Part shown: positions 35,838 to 43,387 of the stretch, one piece after another
How the letters are laid out: the number at the start of each line of letters is the position of its first letter
How positions within the stretch are numbered: position 1 is the stretch's first letter
Source: Bacteroidota bacterium
Lineage (GTDB): Bacteria; Bacteroidota; Bacteroidia; 2-12-FULL-35-15
Assembly: GCA_016707685.1 (NCBI GenBank)
Contig: JADJHE010000016.1
Span: 1 to 64,000, forward strand
Direction of reading: 5' to 3'
Length of the DNA stretch: 64,000 nucleotides
Notes under the pieces: generated by a model
What the model was told of the DNA's origin: nothing
Seen by the model: the letters and a program-made list of their open reading frames with translations, nothing else
Databases searched by the model: none
Translations under genes and position numbers: made by a program

Positions 35838-36123
35838 AACAAAAATAATTTGTGGTTTTGCAACCGTAAATAAAATTCAAAAAAGGGATTGTGTGTTTGC
35901 CTAATTAGGCTTTGAGTAAGCTATTATCTACAAATAATTGTAGTGCGAATGACGCGAATAATAGGCATAAATCGGCTCATACCGTTCCAATAACGGAAGG
36001 TGGTATTTGATGAATGATTGATATGTAATTGTTGAGCCATTAATTATTTTGCTGCGACAAATGTATTGTTATTTTTTAAATTCCAAGAATTATTTTTTTA
36101 AAATACATTTCTATTGAAAAATA
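35838..36123. other. Non-coding stretch between phosphatase and CsgG-like genes
   Basis: About 290 bp, upstream of the PAS-SpoIIE gene on the minus strand. I see a short palindrome GCCTAATTAGGC (35899-35910) and a small CCGTT/AACGG dyad near 35980, but no gene. A TATTTTTG box lies at 35840-35847 (minus) but would make the transcript leaderless. Confidence 0.4.
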
Positions 36124-36154
36124 AAAAGCCCCAATCACATACATGATGGGGCTT
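36124..36154 (-). terminator. Terminator of the CsgG-like gene
   Basis: On the minus strand AAGCCCCATCA, a short loop, TGATTGGGGCTT, then TTTATTTTT, 19 bases after the stop at 36173. Confidence 0.8.
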
Positions 36155-36172
36155 AAAAAGCACACAGGCTTT

Positions 36173-37447
36173 TTATCGCCTCTTAGCATTAAAGCCAAAA
36201 GAAGCGCCCATTCGAATGCCATCCTTACTTGGCACAACATATACATTAACTGGTATGTTTAATTTCCCTGATTTAAATGTTTTACCAGCAGCAATAATAA
36301 ATCCTGCTTGCAATTCGTAGGCTCCTCTACTGTCCATTCGTTTTTCTATTCGGTAAGGATTCACCATTGTTGAATCATGGTTAGTAGTCCAATCGCTTTC
36401 CAAATGCCAGTTATTGCTTTCATCAAAATAGCCATTTGCTTTGTTTACTAATCCGAACGTTGGACCAAATGCAATTTCCCAACCGTGTTTGTTATTTCTA
36501 AAACCATTCATAATCGTAATACTCGGAATAAATACATTCTGATTAAATCCAGAAACGGTAGGCAAAAATTCAAACAAGGCTTGGTAATTTCCTTCGTTCA
36601 AGTATTGTACTTCGAACTGATAACCAAATTGAAACATCATTGGAAACGATCCATAACCACCTTCGGAACGAGGCTTTTGCAATACAGCAGCAGCTTCTCC
36701 AGTGAAGTAAGCAAATCCACTTCTTGGTCCGGATAAATTCACACTCGTTTGATTGGGATTATTGGTTGAACTCTCGAAATTATTTTTCTTGGTAACATAA
36801 GCTAACAAAGGTTCTTCAACTGGTTTGCCAAACATTTGATGGATGGAAATTTTCACCATCGACTGTAACTCTTTGCCCAAATTCAAATATTCATTCACTT
36901 GTGTTTTTTCGATGGTAGCCGTCTTCACATCTATCAATCGAAAGGTAGCAACAACGGTTTCGCCAATTAACTCTACACTTCCAGTAAACATTTTATCGGA
37001 GTTAATAACAGTACCTACTTCAACTAAACATATTTTACCATAACAATTTGAAATGTTCAATTTGTTTTTTTCCACCACATACGATACATCGTAACGATCC
37101 ATTACTTCAAACGTATCTAACTTCTCTAATTCTATTCGAACCATGTTGCCCATTTGAGTAGGATCAATCCCCAAGCCTTTGCTATCAATATTTAAAACAG
37201 TAACACTTGGCTTATTGGTGCTTTTTGCCAATGCTTTGTCTTGTCCATTACTGAATGTTGCTATTAAAACAAATAGGCCTAAGAGCGACCAACGTTTTAC
37301 ATTTAGCATACCTGCATATAAATGGAATGTTTTTTCGCAATACTTTTCCAATACATTCAAATTCAAAAACAGCAATAAATTATCTGTTGAAATTTTTTCA
37401 GGTGATTTGTTCTTTAAACCGGCTGAAGTTTTTGTTGATTTTTTCAT
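36173..37447 (-). CDS. Exported CsgG-like-domain protein
   Basis: Up to 424 residues. Residues ~47-70 of the longest form (MLNVKRWSLLGLFVLIATFSNGQ) are a signal peptide, so translation may begin at 37309; the preceding 46 residues are Lys-rich and could be spurious. The next ~130 residues (VTVLNIDSKGLGID, MVRIELEKLDTFEVMDRYDVSYVVEK, FTGSVELIGETVVATFRLIDVKTATI) have the alpha/beta pattern of CsgG/FlgO-like lipoprotein domains. The C-terminal ~200 residues alternate beta strands and end in AGKTFKSGKLNIPVNVYVVPSKDGIRMGASFGFN, like an outer-membrane barrel. Function unknown. Three small ORFs lie just upstream on the same strand. Confidence 0.6.
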   Translation of the reverse strand: MKKSTKTSAGLKNKSPEKISTDNLLLFLNLNVLEKYCEKTFHLYAGMLNVKRWSLLGLFVLIATFSNGQDKALAKSTNKPSVTVLNIDSKGLGIDPTQMGNMVRIELEKLDTFEVMDRYDVSYVVEKNKLNISNCYGKICLVEVGTVINSDKMFTGSVELIGETVVATFRLIDVKTATIEKTQVNEYLNLGKELQSMVKISIHQMFGKPVEEPLLAYVTKKNNFESSTNNPNQTSVNLSGPRSGFAYFTGEAAAVLQKPRSEGGYGSFPMMFQFGYQFEVQYLNEGNYQALFEFLPTVSGFNQNVFIPSITIMNGFRNNKHGWEIAFGPTFGLVNKANGYFDESNNWHLESDWTTNHDSTMVNPYRIEKRMDSRGAYELQAGFIIAAGKTFKSGKLNIPVNVYVVPSKDGIRMGASFGFNAKRR

Positions 37448-37486
37448 GATTCGTATTTTTAATATTATTTTTTTAGTTTTTAATTA

Positions 37487-37603
37487 TTAACCAATTGCAT
37501 TGATGTTCCACAATACCAAGAGTATGACAAGAAAAAAAATGCTAATCGATTCTATTGTTTTTAATTCTTTTCTCATGTGAATAGAAATTATATGGTTTGC
37601 CAT
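37487..37603 (-). CDS. Small membrane peptide (38 aa)
   Basis: A 38-codon frame, MANHIISIHMRKELK followed by one hydrophobic helix SISIFFLVILLVLWNINAI. It lies 39 bp upstream of the CsgG-like gene on the same strand. An internal ATG (37576) would give a 29-residue peptide. No homology known to me; it is supported by position and by its helix. Confidence 0.35.
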   Translation of the reverse strand: MANHIISIHMRKELKTIESISIFFLVILLVLWNINAIG

Positions 37604-37639
37604 TCTAAAAGATTAGTTACAAATTGTCTGAAATCAATT

Positions 37640-37744
37640 TTACCTAGACTGGTAATTGCGATTGAAATAATCAGAGCTACCAAGCATAAAGCCTAAAACA
37701 CTTGTTATTTTCGAACTCGATGGTACTGTTAGTTCTGTTTTCAT
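37640..37744 (-). CDS. Very small ORF (34 aa)
   Basis: MKTELTVPSSSKITSVLGFM and 14 further residues ending YQSR, 9 bp after the upstream small exported protein and 36 bp before the next small ORF. Polar, no signal peptide. Its only support is its place in the row. Confidence 0.25.
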   Translation of the reverse strand: MKTELTVPSSSKITSVLGFMLGSSDYFNRNYQSR

Positions 37745-37753
37745 GTTTTTTTT

Positions 37754-37945
37754 TTAGATGGTTGGTTCAAAAATTGAAAGGGGATATTTTTTTAAAAAAT
37801 TACCCTTTCTATTTTTAAAAAACACGTGTTCTTGTAATTGCTTTTTAAGGAATCCTACTTTTTCAATCGAAGTAGATTGAGCATTTAATTTTGTGGATAA
37901 AATCACTATTAATAATCCTAGTTGAATAAATCGAGCTGCTTTCAT
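37754..37945 (-). CDS. Small exported protein (63 aa)
   Basis: The 63-residue protein starts at ATG 37945 with a clear signal peptide (MKAARFIQLGLLIVILSTKL, ending NAQ). The mature part is 40 basic residues (KKQLQEHVFFKNRKGNFLKK). A TAGTTTTG promoter box lies 22 bp upstream, which favours this start over the Met at 37993. It heads a row of three small ORFs leading into the CsgG-like gene. Confidence 0.5.
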   Translation of the reverse strand: MKAARFIQLGLLIVILSTKLNAQSTSIEKVGFLKKQLQEHVFFKNRKGNFLKKYPLSIFEPTI

Positions 37946-37966
37946 GGTTTGTTTAATTTTCTGAAG

Positions 37967-37974
37967 CAAAACTA
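37967..37974 (-). promoter_or_regulatory. Candidate promoter of the small-ORF row
   Basis: Minus-strand TAGTTTTG matches TAnnTTTG. The RNA start would be about 15 bases before ATG 37945. Confidence 0.4.
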
Positions 37975-38162
37975 CTACCTGTTCCTGAGGCATTAAAACG
38001 GCATTCCGCTACAAGTCAATAAATTCAATCACTTTACGCAAAAACGACATTCAAATTGAATTGCCCACTCCCGAAATTTGCATTTTTTGCAAATACTTTT
38101 TGTACCTTTAGGAATAATTGCAAATAATAAGGATTGGGATTAGTAATTTATACCAAAGAATT

Positions 38163-39179
38163 ATGGCAAAAAAAACAACAGAATCGGCTCAATTGGTGCT
38201 TATGCAGCGCTTAAAAGAGGCATTACCATCTAACATTTCGTTAGTTGACGAACTAGCTGATTTACTTCAGGTTAGCAACGATAGCGCTTACCGCAGGATG
38301 AGGGGAGAAACACAATTAAGCATCGAGGAAATAGCTGCTATTTGTAAGCATTTCAAACTATCGTTTGATGCTTTTATTAATAGCAATGATAATAGCTTAG
38401 TAAGCTTTAAATACAACCGTATGGATGCCGATTCGGATGCATTCAAGGCTTATTTCAAAAGTATAAAATTGGATTTAGAGAAGATTGTGACTTTTGAAGA
38501 AAAAGACATCATATTTGCTGCTGAAGACATTCCAATCTTTCATCATTTCGCACACCCTGAACTCACTGCCTTCAAAATGTTTTATTGGAACAAGTCCATT
38601 TTAAATGCAAAGGATTTTGAGGATAAAAAATTCGATAGCAAATTGGTGGATGCTGAACTTATAGAAATAGCATCTTCAATACTTGAACATTATGCAGCAG
38701 TTCCTTCCATCGAAATATGGAGCGATGATACAGCCAACAGTACCATCAAACAAATTGAATTTTATTGGGAAGCGGGTATCTTTAAATCAAAGGAAGATGC
38801 TTTACTCATTTGTGACCAAGTATCACAAATGCTTGAGCGTATCAAACGACAAGCGGAATTGAATACCAAAATGGGATTAGATAACAAACCAACTTCTAGT
38901 ACTTCCAACTACGCATTATACCATAGTGATGTAATGATTGGCAATAATTGTGTATTGGTTTCTACAGGACCGGTGAAAGCTACTTACCTCTCCTACCATA
39001 CATTCAATACCATATTGACCATGAATGCGAACTTTTGTCAAGAAACAGATACTTGGTTAAAAAATTTAATTCGAAAATCGAACTTAATTAGTGGTGTTGC
39101 TGAAAAGCAACGTTATCGCTACTTCAAAAAAATTGAAGAAACGATGAATAAGCTACGCACCAAAATAGAAAATGATTAA
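38163..39179 (+). CDS. HTH regulator with long C-terminal domain
   Basis: A 338-residue protein beginning at ATG 38163 (MAKKTTESAQ). Residues ~20-70 are an XRE/BetR-like helix-turn-helix (LVDELADLLQVSNDSAYRRMRGETQLSIEEIAAICKHF, of which DSAYRRMRGE is the recognition helix). The ~260-residue C-terminal part is mixed alpha/beta with no known domain. Similar HTH proteins are frequent in Bacteroidetes and have no assigned target. It is divergent from the small-ORF/CsgG-like row, about 220 bp away, and could control it. Confidence 0.7.
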   Translation: MAKKTTESAQLVLMQRLKEALPSNISLVDELADLLQVSNDSAYRRMRGETQLSIEEIAAICKHFKLSFDAFINSNDNSLVSFKYNRMDADSDAFKAYFKSIKLDLEKIVTFEEKDIIFAAEDIPIFHHFAHPELTAFKMFYWNKSILNAKDFEDKKFDSKLVDAELIEIASSILEHYAAVPSIEIWSDDTANSTIKQIEFYWEAGIFKSKEDALLICDQVSQMLERIKRQAELNTKMGLDNKPTSSTSNYALYHSDVMIGNNCVLVSTGPVKATYLSYHTFNTILTMNANFCQETDTWLKNLIRKSNLISGVAEKQRYRYFKKIEETMNKLRTKIEND

Positions 39180-39213
39180 AAAAAATCCCCTTCGATAAAC
39201 GAAGGGGATTTTA
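39178..39213. terminator. Bidirectional terminator
   Basis: AAAATCCCCTTCG, ATAAA, CGAAGGGGATTTT between the convergent HTH regulator and ahpD genes. Confidence 0.85.
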
Positions 39214-39216
39214 AAT

Positions 39217-39800
39217 TTAGAACATCACCAACAAGCCTTTTGCAATGGCTGTTGCTCTTATAGCATCGTGTACTTTTTCTTGACTAGCACCATGCTGAAT
39301 TACACTAGCTTCGTGCGACTTCACACACATCTCGCATCCATTTATGGCCGAAACGCATAAACTTAACAATTCAAATAACTCTTTGCCCAACAATGGATTG
39401 AGCATAATCGACATTTTGATGCCAGGATTGGCTAAATTGTAATATTCCTTTTCGATAAAATGGCGAAAGCGATAATATACATTGTTAATATTTAAGAGTG
39501 ATACCATCGAAATGACTTCCGCAATTTCCGCATCGGTAACACCAATCGTTTTTGCTTTTCGGCTATTTTAGCTGTAAGCAATTCATTGTTTTGATTTACA
39601 GCCACCGAAAGAAAAATCAACAACGCTTCTTTTTCGGATAAGTGCTGAAATTTTAAAGCATTCAAGGTGTTGATCTTTAAATCACGAATGTATTTGAAAT
39701 CAATCGCTGCAATTGTATCCAGTTTGCTAAAGGATTCATTCGCATCTATACCAAAAGCGCCTAATAAATCTTGTCGGGTTTCATTATCTAATACTGTCAT
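39217..39800 (-). CDS. AhpD-like alkylhydroperoxidase (frameshifted)
   Basis: A 194-residue carboxymuconolactone decarboxylase/AhpD-family protein. The C-terminal half has the CxxC and proton-relay motif GCEMCVKSHEAS, the catalytic signature of AhpD, which reduces AhpC. The frame breaks at TTTT 39556-39559 (one A missing on the coding strand); restoring it gives AEKAKTIGVTDAEIAEVISM joined to VSLLNINNVYYRFRHF, the expected continuation. It follows ahpC by 6 bp in the dps-ahpC-ahpD operon. Confidence 0.85.
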
Positions 39801-39806
39801 AGCGCT

Positions 39807-40358
39807 TTATAATTTAATGGTTTCTTGCCCTTTTTCCCAGTTGCAAGGACATAATTCATCGGTTTGCAAAGCATCCAACACTCGCAATACTTCATCCACA
39901 TTGCGTCCTACATTCATATCATTCACACTTACCCAACGGATAATTCCTTGTGGATCCACAATGTAAGTTACACGATAAGCTGTCTTGTCATCTGCACTTA
40001 AAATGCCTAAGTCCTCTGCTAAGGATTTTGACGTATCTGCAAACATTGGAAAACGAAGTCCGCGTAAATCATCATGATTGTTTCTCCAAGCCAAATGCAC
40101 AAACTCAGTATCGGTTGAGGCGCCAATCAATTGGGTGTCACGATCTTTAAAATCATTAAAATGTTTGTTGAATTCCGCAATTTCGGTTGGACAAACAAAT
40201 GTGAAGTCTTTGGGCCACCAAAACATTACGGTCCATTTTTCATTGTTAAACAATGTTTCGGATGTTAGTTCAGAAAATTCTTTTCCTTTTTCTAAACTCA
40301 TTACTGCTGTTTTTTTGAAGGCAGGAAATGTACTGCCTACTGATACGATTTTATTCAT
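39807..40358 (-). CDS. ahpC: Peroxiredoxin, AhpC type
   Basis: A 183-residue peroxiredoxin that reduces H2O2 and organic peroxides. The peroxidatic Cys is in FTFVCPTEIAEF (~residue 55) and a second CxC pair is in LCPCNWEKGQ (~170); conserved WPKDFTF and STDTEFVHLAW match AhpC/Prx of the AhpD-dependent subgroup (as in mycobacteria), which fits the adjacent ahpD. ATG 40358 (MNKIVSVGSTFP) is the right start; an upstream Met overlaps dps and adds unlike sequence. Confidence 0.93.
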   Translation of the reverse strand: MNKIVSVGSTFPAFKKTAVMSLEKGKEFSELTSETLFNNEKWTVMFWWPKDFTFVCPTEIAEFNKHFNDFKDRDTQLIGASTDTEFVHLAWRNNHDDLRGLRFPMFADTSKSLAEDLGILSADDKTAYRVTYIVDPQGIIRWVSVNDMNVGRNVDEVLRVLDALQTDELCPCNWEKGQETIKL

Positions 40359-40399
40359 TTTTTTTTTAGTTTTTGGGTTATACAATGGTTTATAAATTA

Positions 40400-40852
40400 C
40401 TATCCTAAAAAGCTGGAATACATCCAAGCCATTTTTTCATGTTCTTTTAAATAATCACTCATCAAGGAGTTGGTTACCTCGTCACCCGCTTTAGAAGCAG
40501 CTTTCAAAATCTTTTTCTCTTCTTTGATAAGTACTTTTAAGCTGTCTAAAACATTTTTGACAGTATCTTTTGCCGAACTCAATTTGGATGTTTCCTTGAT
40601 TTCAGCTAATTTGACATAGTCCGAAAAACGGTGATGGGGCGTTTCTGATAATGTCAAGATACGTTCGGCAACTTCATCTACCTTTAGCAAGGTATCATTA
40701 TAGAGTTCTTCGAATTTGAGGTGCAACTCAAAAAACTTTTCACCTTTGATGTTCCAGTGAAAACCTCTTACATTGGCATAAAACACTTGTAGGTTAGCTA
40801 ATAACAGATTAAGTTCTTTACTTAATTCTTTGTTGATTTTTGTAGTTTCCAT
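40400..40852 (-). CDS. dps: Dps family ferritin-like protein
   Basis: A 150-residue Dps (miniferritin) that stores iron by consuming H2O2. The ferroxidase segment FYANVRGFHWNIKGEKFFELHLKFEELYND (His, Asp and Glu ligands) and DEVAERILTL are diagnostic. ATG 40852 (METTKINKELSK) gives the normal N-terminus. It heads the minus-strand operon dps-ahpC-ahpD, which diverges from oxyR. Confidence 0.93.
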   Translation of the reverse strand: METTKINKELSKELNLLLANLQVFYANVRGFHWNIKGEKFFELHLKFEELYNDTLLKVDEVAERILTLSETPHHRFSDYVKLAEIKETSKLSSAKDTVKNVLDSLKVLIKEEKKILKAASKAGDEVTNSLMSDYLKEHEKMAWMYSSFLG

Positions 40853-40897
40853 TATATCTATTTTTAAGTATTTAATTGTTTCTTTATTTCTACGACA

Positions 40898-40929
40898 CAA
40901 AATTCCGTCTAATTCTGGTATCAATCAAA
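40898..40929 (-). promoter_or_regulatory. Candidate dps promoter
   Basis: Minus strand: TTTG (40926-40929), 20 bp, then GAATTTTG (40898-40905), a one-mismatch -7 box. The leader would be about 40 bases. Confidence 0.45.
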
Positions 40930-40935
40930 TTGATA
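40919..40935. promoter_or_regulatory. Palindrome overlapping the dps -33 region
   Basis: TATCAATCAAATTGATA, a perfect dyad centred 30 bp from the OxyR box. It may be a second OxyR contact or another regulator's site. Confidence 0.4.
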
Positions 40936-40940
40936 TTTAT

Positions 40941-40948
40941 TATATTTG
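40941..40948 (+). promoter_or_regulatory. Candidate oxyR -7 box
   Basis: TATATTTG matches TAnnTTTG. The RNA start (~40955) would lie inside the OxyR box, which suggests autorepression. Confidence 0.45.
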
Positions 40949-40949
40949 T

Positions 40950-40964
40950 ATAGATTTTATCTAT
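40950..40964. promoter_or_regulatory. OxyR-type operator
   Basis: ATAGATTTTATCTAT is an exact match to the enterobacterial OxyR half-site rule ATAGnTnnnAnCTAT, and is a perfect LysR-type dyad in the oxyR-dps intergenic region. Confidence 0.7.
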
Positions 40965-40974
40965 ATAATAAAAA

Positions 40975-41907
40975 ATGACCATTACACAACTTCAATACAT
41001 CATCGCTGTAAACAAGTACAAACACTTTGTTACAGCAGCCGAAAAGTGTTTTGTAACACAACCTACATTGAGCATGCAAATTCAAAAATTAGAAGAGGAA
41101 TTTGGGGTGATTATATTTGACAGAATCAAACAGCCCATTGCAGTTACGGATGAAGGGAAACGAATAATCGAACAAGCGCATAAAATAATACATGAAACCG
41201 AGGTGTTAAAAGAATTACTACGCAGTCAAAAAGACACATTGGAAGGCGAACTAACGATTGGTATTATTCCTACACTCGCTCCCTACTTACTGCCTTTTTT
41301 TATTAATAACTTCATCAAAAAATATCCACTCATAACGCTTCGCATAGAAGAAATAACCACAGGCAGCATCATCGAAAAATTAAAAAACGATGAATTGGAT
41401 GCAGGCATCTTAGCTACACCATTAGGTCAAACCACATTGAATGAAGATCCGCTCTTTTACGAACCATTTGTGGCCTATCTTGGAAAAAACAGTCCTTTAA
41501 AAAGCTTCAAAGCTTTATCGAGTGATAATTTAAAAAATGTGAATGTATATTTAATGCAGGAAGGGCATTGCATGCGGAATCAAACAGCCATGTTGTGCAA
41601 AGACCAAATGAATACCAGCAATTTTATTTATGAATCAGGCAGCATTGAAACGCTTAAAAAGATGGTGGATCTGAATGGAGGAATGACTTTTTTACCTGAA
41701 TTAAGTATTTATGATTTACCAAAAGGAAAGATTAACAGTGTCCGTTATTTTAAATCGCCCGAACCTGTTCGTGAAATTAGTATTGTTACACATCGAAGCT
41801 TTACCAAAAAACGCTTACTCAATGTCCTAAAAAAAATGATACTTGAAAGTATTCCTCCCAAGTATCAATCTTCAAAAAATAAAAAAATATTTCCTGTTTT
41901 GAAATAA
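40975..41907 (+). CDS. oxyR: OxyR, H2O2-sensing LysR-type regulator
   Basis: A 310-residue LysR regulator. N-terminal winged HTH (FVTAAEKCFVTQPTLSMQIQKLEEEFGV), then the periplasmic-binding-like sensor domain. EGHCMRNQTAMLCKD (~residues 197-211) places two cysteines as in E. coli OxyR (Cys199/Cys208), which form the peroxide-induced disulfide. It is divergent from dps-ahpC-ahpD, the classic OxyR regulon, with a canonical operator between. Length and frame are normal. Confidence 0.95.
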   Translation: MTITQLQYIIAVNKYKHFVTAAEKCFVTQPTLSMQIQKLEEEFGVIIFDRIKQPIAVTDEGKRIIEQAHKIIHETEVLKELLRSQKDTLEGELTIGIIPTLAPYLLPFFINNFIKKYPLITLRIEEITTGSIIEKLKNDELDAGILATPLGQTTLNEDPLFYEPFVAYLGKNSPLKSFKALSSDNLKNVNVYLMQEGHCMRNQTAMLCKDQMNTSNFIYESGSIETLKKMVDLNGGMTFLPELSIYDLPKGKINSVRYFKSPEPVREISIVTHRSFTKKRLLNVLKKMILESIPPKYQSSKNKKIFPVLK

Positions 41908-41909
41908 GC

Positions 41910-42332
41910 CTATTCAACAGGGTATCCTTTTTGAACCCAATCTTCTTTTATCCCAGTAGGTATATCTAACACTTTCGCTTTTTTATACCCTGAATCGTTC
42001 AAATATTTAATGGCTGGACGAATGTTTGGACAGTTTTGAGAACTGCAACATCCACAATAAACAACTACTTCTTTGTCTTTTCCAACCTTTGCAACTTCGT
42101 TCTTAAACTTTACAAAATACTCTTCTGTACTTACAGCACCTACTTTTACAGCACCTTTTATCTGATCAACCGGCCCAACATTAAATACGACAGGCTTCAC
42201 AGCTTTAGGATCTGATAATTTTTTTGCTAAATCAGCAGTTGAAATTGATTGTTCTTTTTTGATGGGTTCTTGCTGAATAAATGCAAACATTACTACAAGA
42301 GCTGGAAGGAAGAATAAAATAGTTTTTTTCAT
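41910..42332 (-). CDS. Exported rhodanese-like protein
   Basis: A 140-residue protein with a signal peptide (FFLPALVVMFAFIQQ). A rhodanese fold follows, with VVFNVGPVDQIKGAVKVG and an unusual active loop CGCCSSQNCPNIRPA, in which the catalytic Cys is followed by three more cysteines. This is not the CxxxxR loop of normal rhodaneses, so it may bind metal or act as a redox protein rather than transfer sulfur. It is periplasmic by its signal. It converges on oxyR, 2 bp away. Confidence 0.75.
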   Translation of the reverse strand: MKKTILFFLPALVVMFAFIQQEPIKKEQSISTADLAKKLSDPKAVKPVVFNVGPVDQIKGAVKVGAVSTEEYFVKFKNEVAKVGKDKEVVVYCGCCSSQNCPNIRPAIKYLNDSGYKKAKVLDIPTGIKEDWVQKGYPVE

Positions 42333-42412
42333 AATACGTTATTATTAATTGTTTGGTTTTTATGACTGCAAATACTGTTCCAATATTACTTATTTTATAA
42401 TACTTTTACACA

Positions 42413-43387
42413 ATGAAAGCACTAAAATTCATTTTCCTACTGCTGCTCATCCACCTCATTGCTTCCACCATCTGTTTTGGACAATCCATAAACAGTTATA
42501 AAAACAAACAACGACATGGAAAATGGATTATCTATTATTCCGATTCCACCAAACAAATTGATAATTCAGGAAGGTATAGAAAAGGTGTTCCAAAAGGAAT
42601 TTGGCGCTATTATGATGCCAATGGGAAAATCATTCGAAAAGAAAAATTCCGTTTTAATAAAATATATACAACACACTACCATTCCAATGGTAAAATCAAA
42701 AAACAAGGAAAAGCGCGAATAACGGTTACTGATACCCTCTCCCACTTCTTTTATTATGGATATTGGAATGTATACGATAGCACTGGGGTTCTAATTAAAA
42801 AGCAATTATATAAGGATGGAATAAAAATTAGCGAAACCAATATTGGACAATCAATGGGTAGTACCAATGATTCATTAATAGAAGTTGTTCGATCATTGAA
42901 CAAACGATTTTATATTTATTCTGATTCGCTGCAACAAGCAGAAAGGAAAAGCGGGAAAAATTCCCCTACATACACACGATACGTTTCCTTAAACAACTTA
43001 AATGCCTTAAAAATTTTTAGTGATATAGATGTTATCATTGCTAAGTTTGGATACCCTGGTAAAACGTTGGTAGCAGAAGAATACGCCATTGTATTTTCGA
43101 TAATTAGTGCTGGTAATCTGGCAATAAAAGAAAAGTATTACGATTTAATTATTAATGCTGCCAATGCCAATGAGCTAGAATGGAAGGATGTAGCCTTTTT
43201 TGTAGACAAGGTAAAGGTTGCTAAAAAGCAGCCACAAATTTATGGTACACAATATAAAATGGATGAAATAAATTACAAAATTGAATATTATCCTATTGAA
43301 GATAAACAAGGTTTAAACGAACGTAGAAAAAAAACAGGTTTAGAAGAACTAGACCTATCTAATATAAAAGACAACGCAACGTATTGA
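42413..43387 (+). CDS. Exported MORN-like plus DUF6624 protein
   Basis: A 324-residue protein with a signal peptide ending ICFGQ. Residues ~25-140 contain MORN/YwqK-type repeats (HGKWIIYYSDST, KGVPKGIWRYYDANGKII, YYGYWNVYDSTGVLI). Residues ~160-320 match DUF6624 (KFGYPGKTLVAEEYAI, AIKEKYYDLIINAANANELEW, VDKVKVAKKQPQIYGTQY, YPIEDKQGLNERRKKTGLEEL). Both are common in Bacteroidetes, with roles in effector or immunity loci proposed but unproven. Its TGA overlaps the ATG of the S41 peptidase by one base, so they form one operon. Confidence 0.75.
   Translation: MKALKFIFLLLLIHLIASTICFGQSINSYKNKQRHGKWIIYYSDSTKQIDNSGRYRKGVPKGIWRYYDANGKIIRKEKFRFNKIYTTHYHSNGKIKKQGKARITVTDTLSHFFYYGYWNVYDSTGVLIKKQLYKDGIKISETNIGQSMGSTNDSLIEVVRSLNKRFYIYSDSLQQAERKSGKNSPTYTRYVSLNNLNALKIFSDIDVIIAKFGYPGKTLVAEEYAIVFSIISAGNLAIKEKYYDLIINAANANELEWKDVAFFVDKVKVAKKQPQIYGTQYKMDEINYKIEYYPIEDKQGLNERRKKTGLEELDLSNIKDNATY

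Noticed and set aside
35838..36123. Small gene in the gap between the phosphatase and CsgG-like genes
   Set aside because: No frame has a signal peptide, helix or spacing that would support it.
39217..39507. Separate short AhpD gene
   Set aside because: Restoring one A joins it in frame to the upstream half as a normal 194-residue family member.
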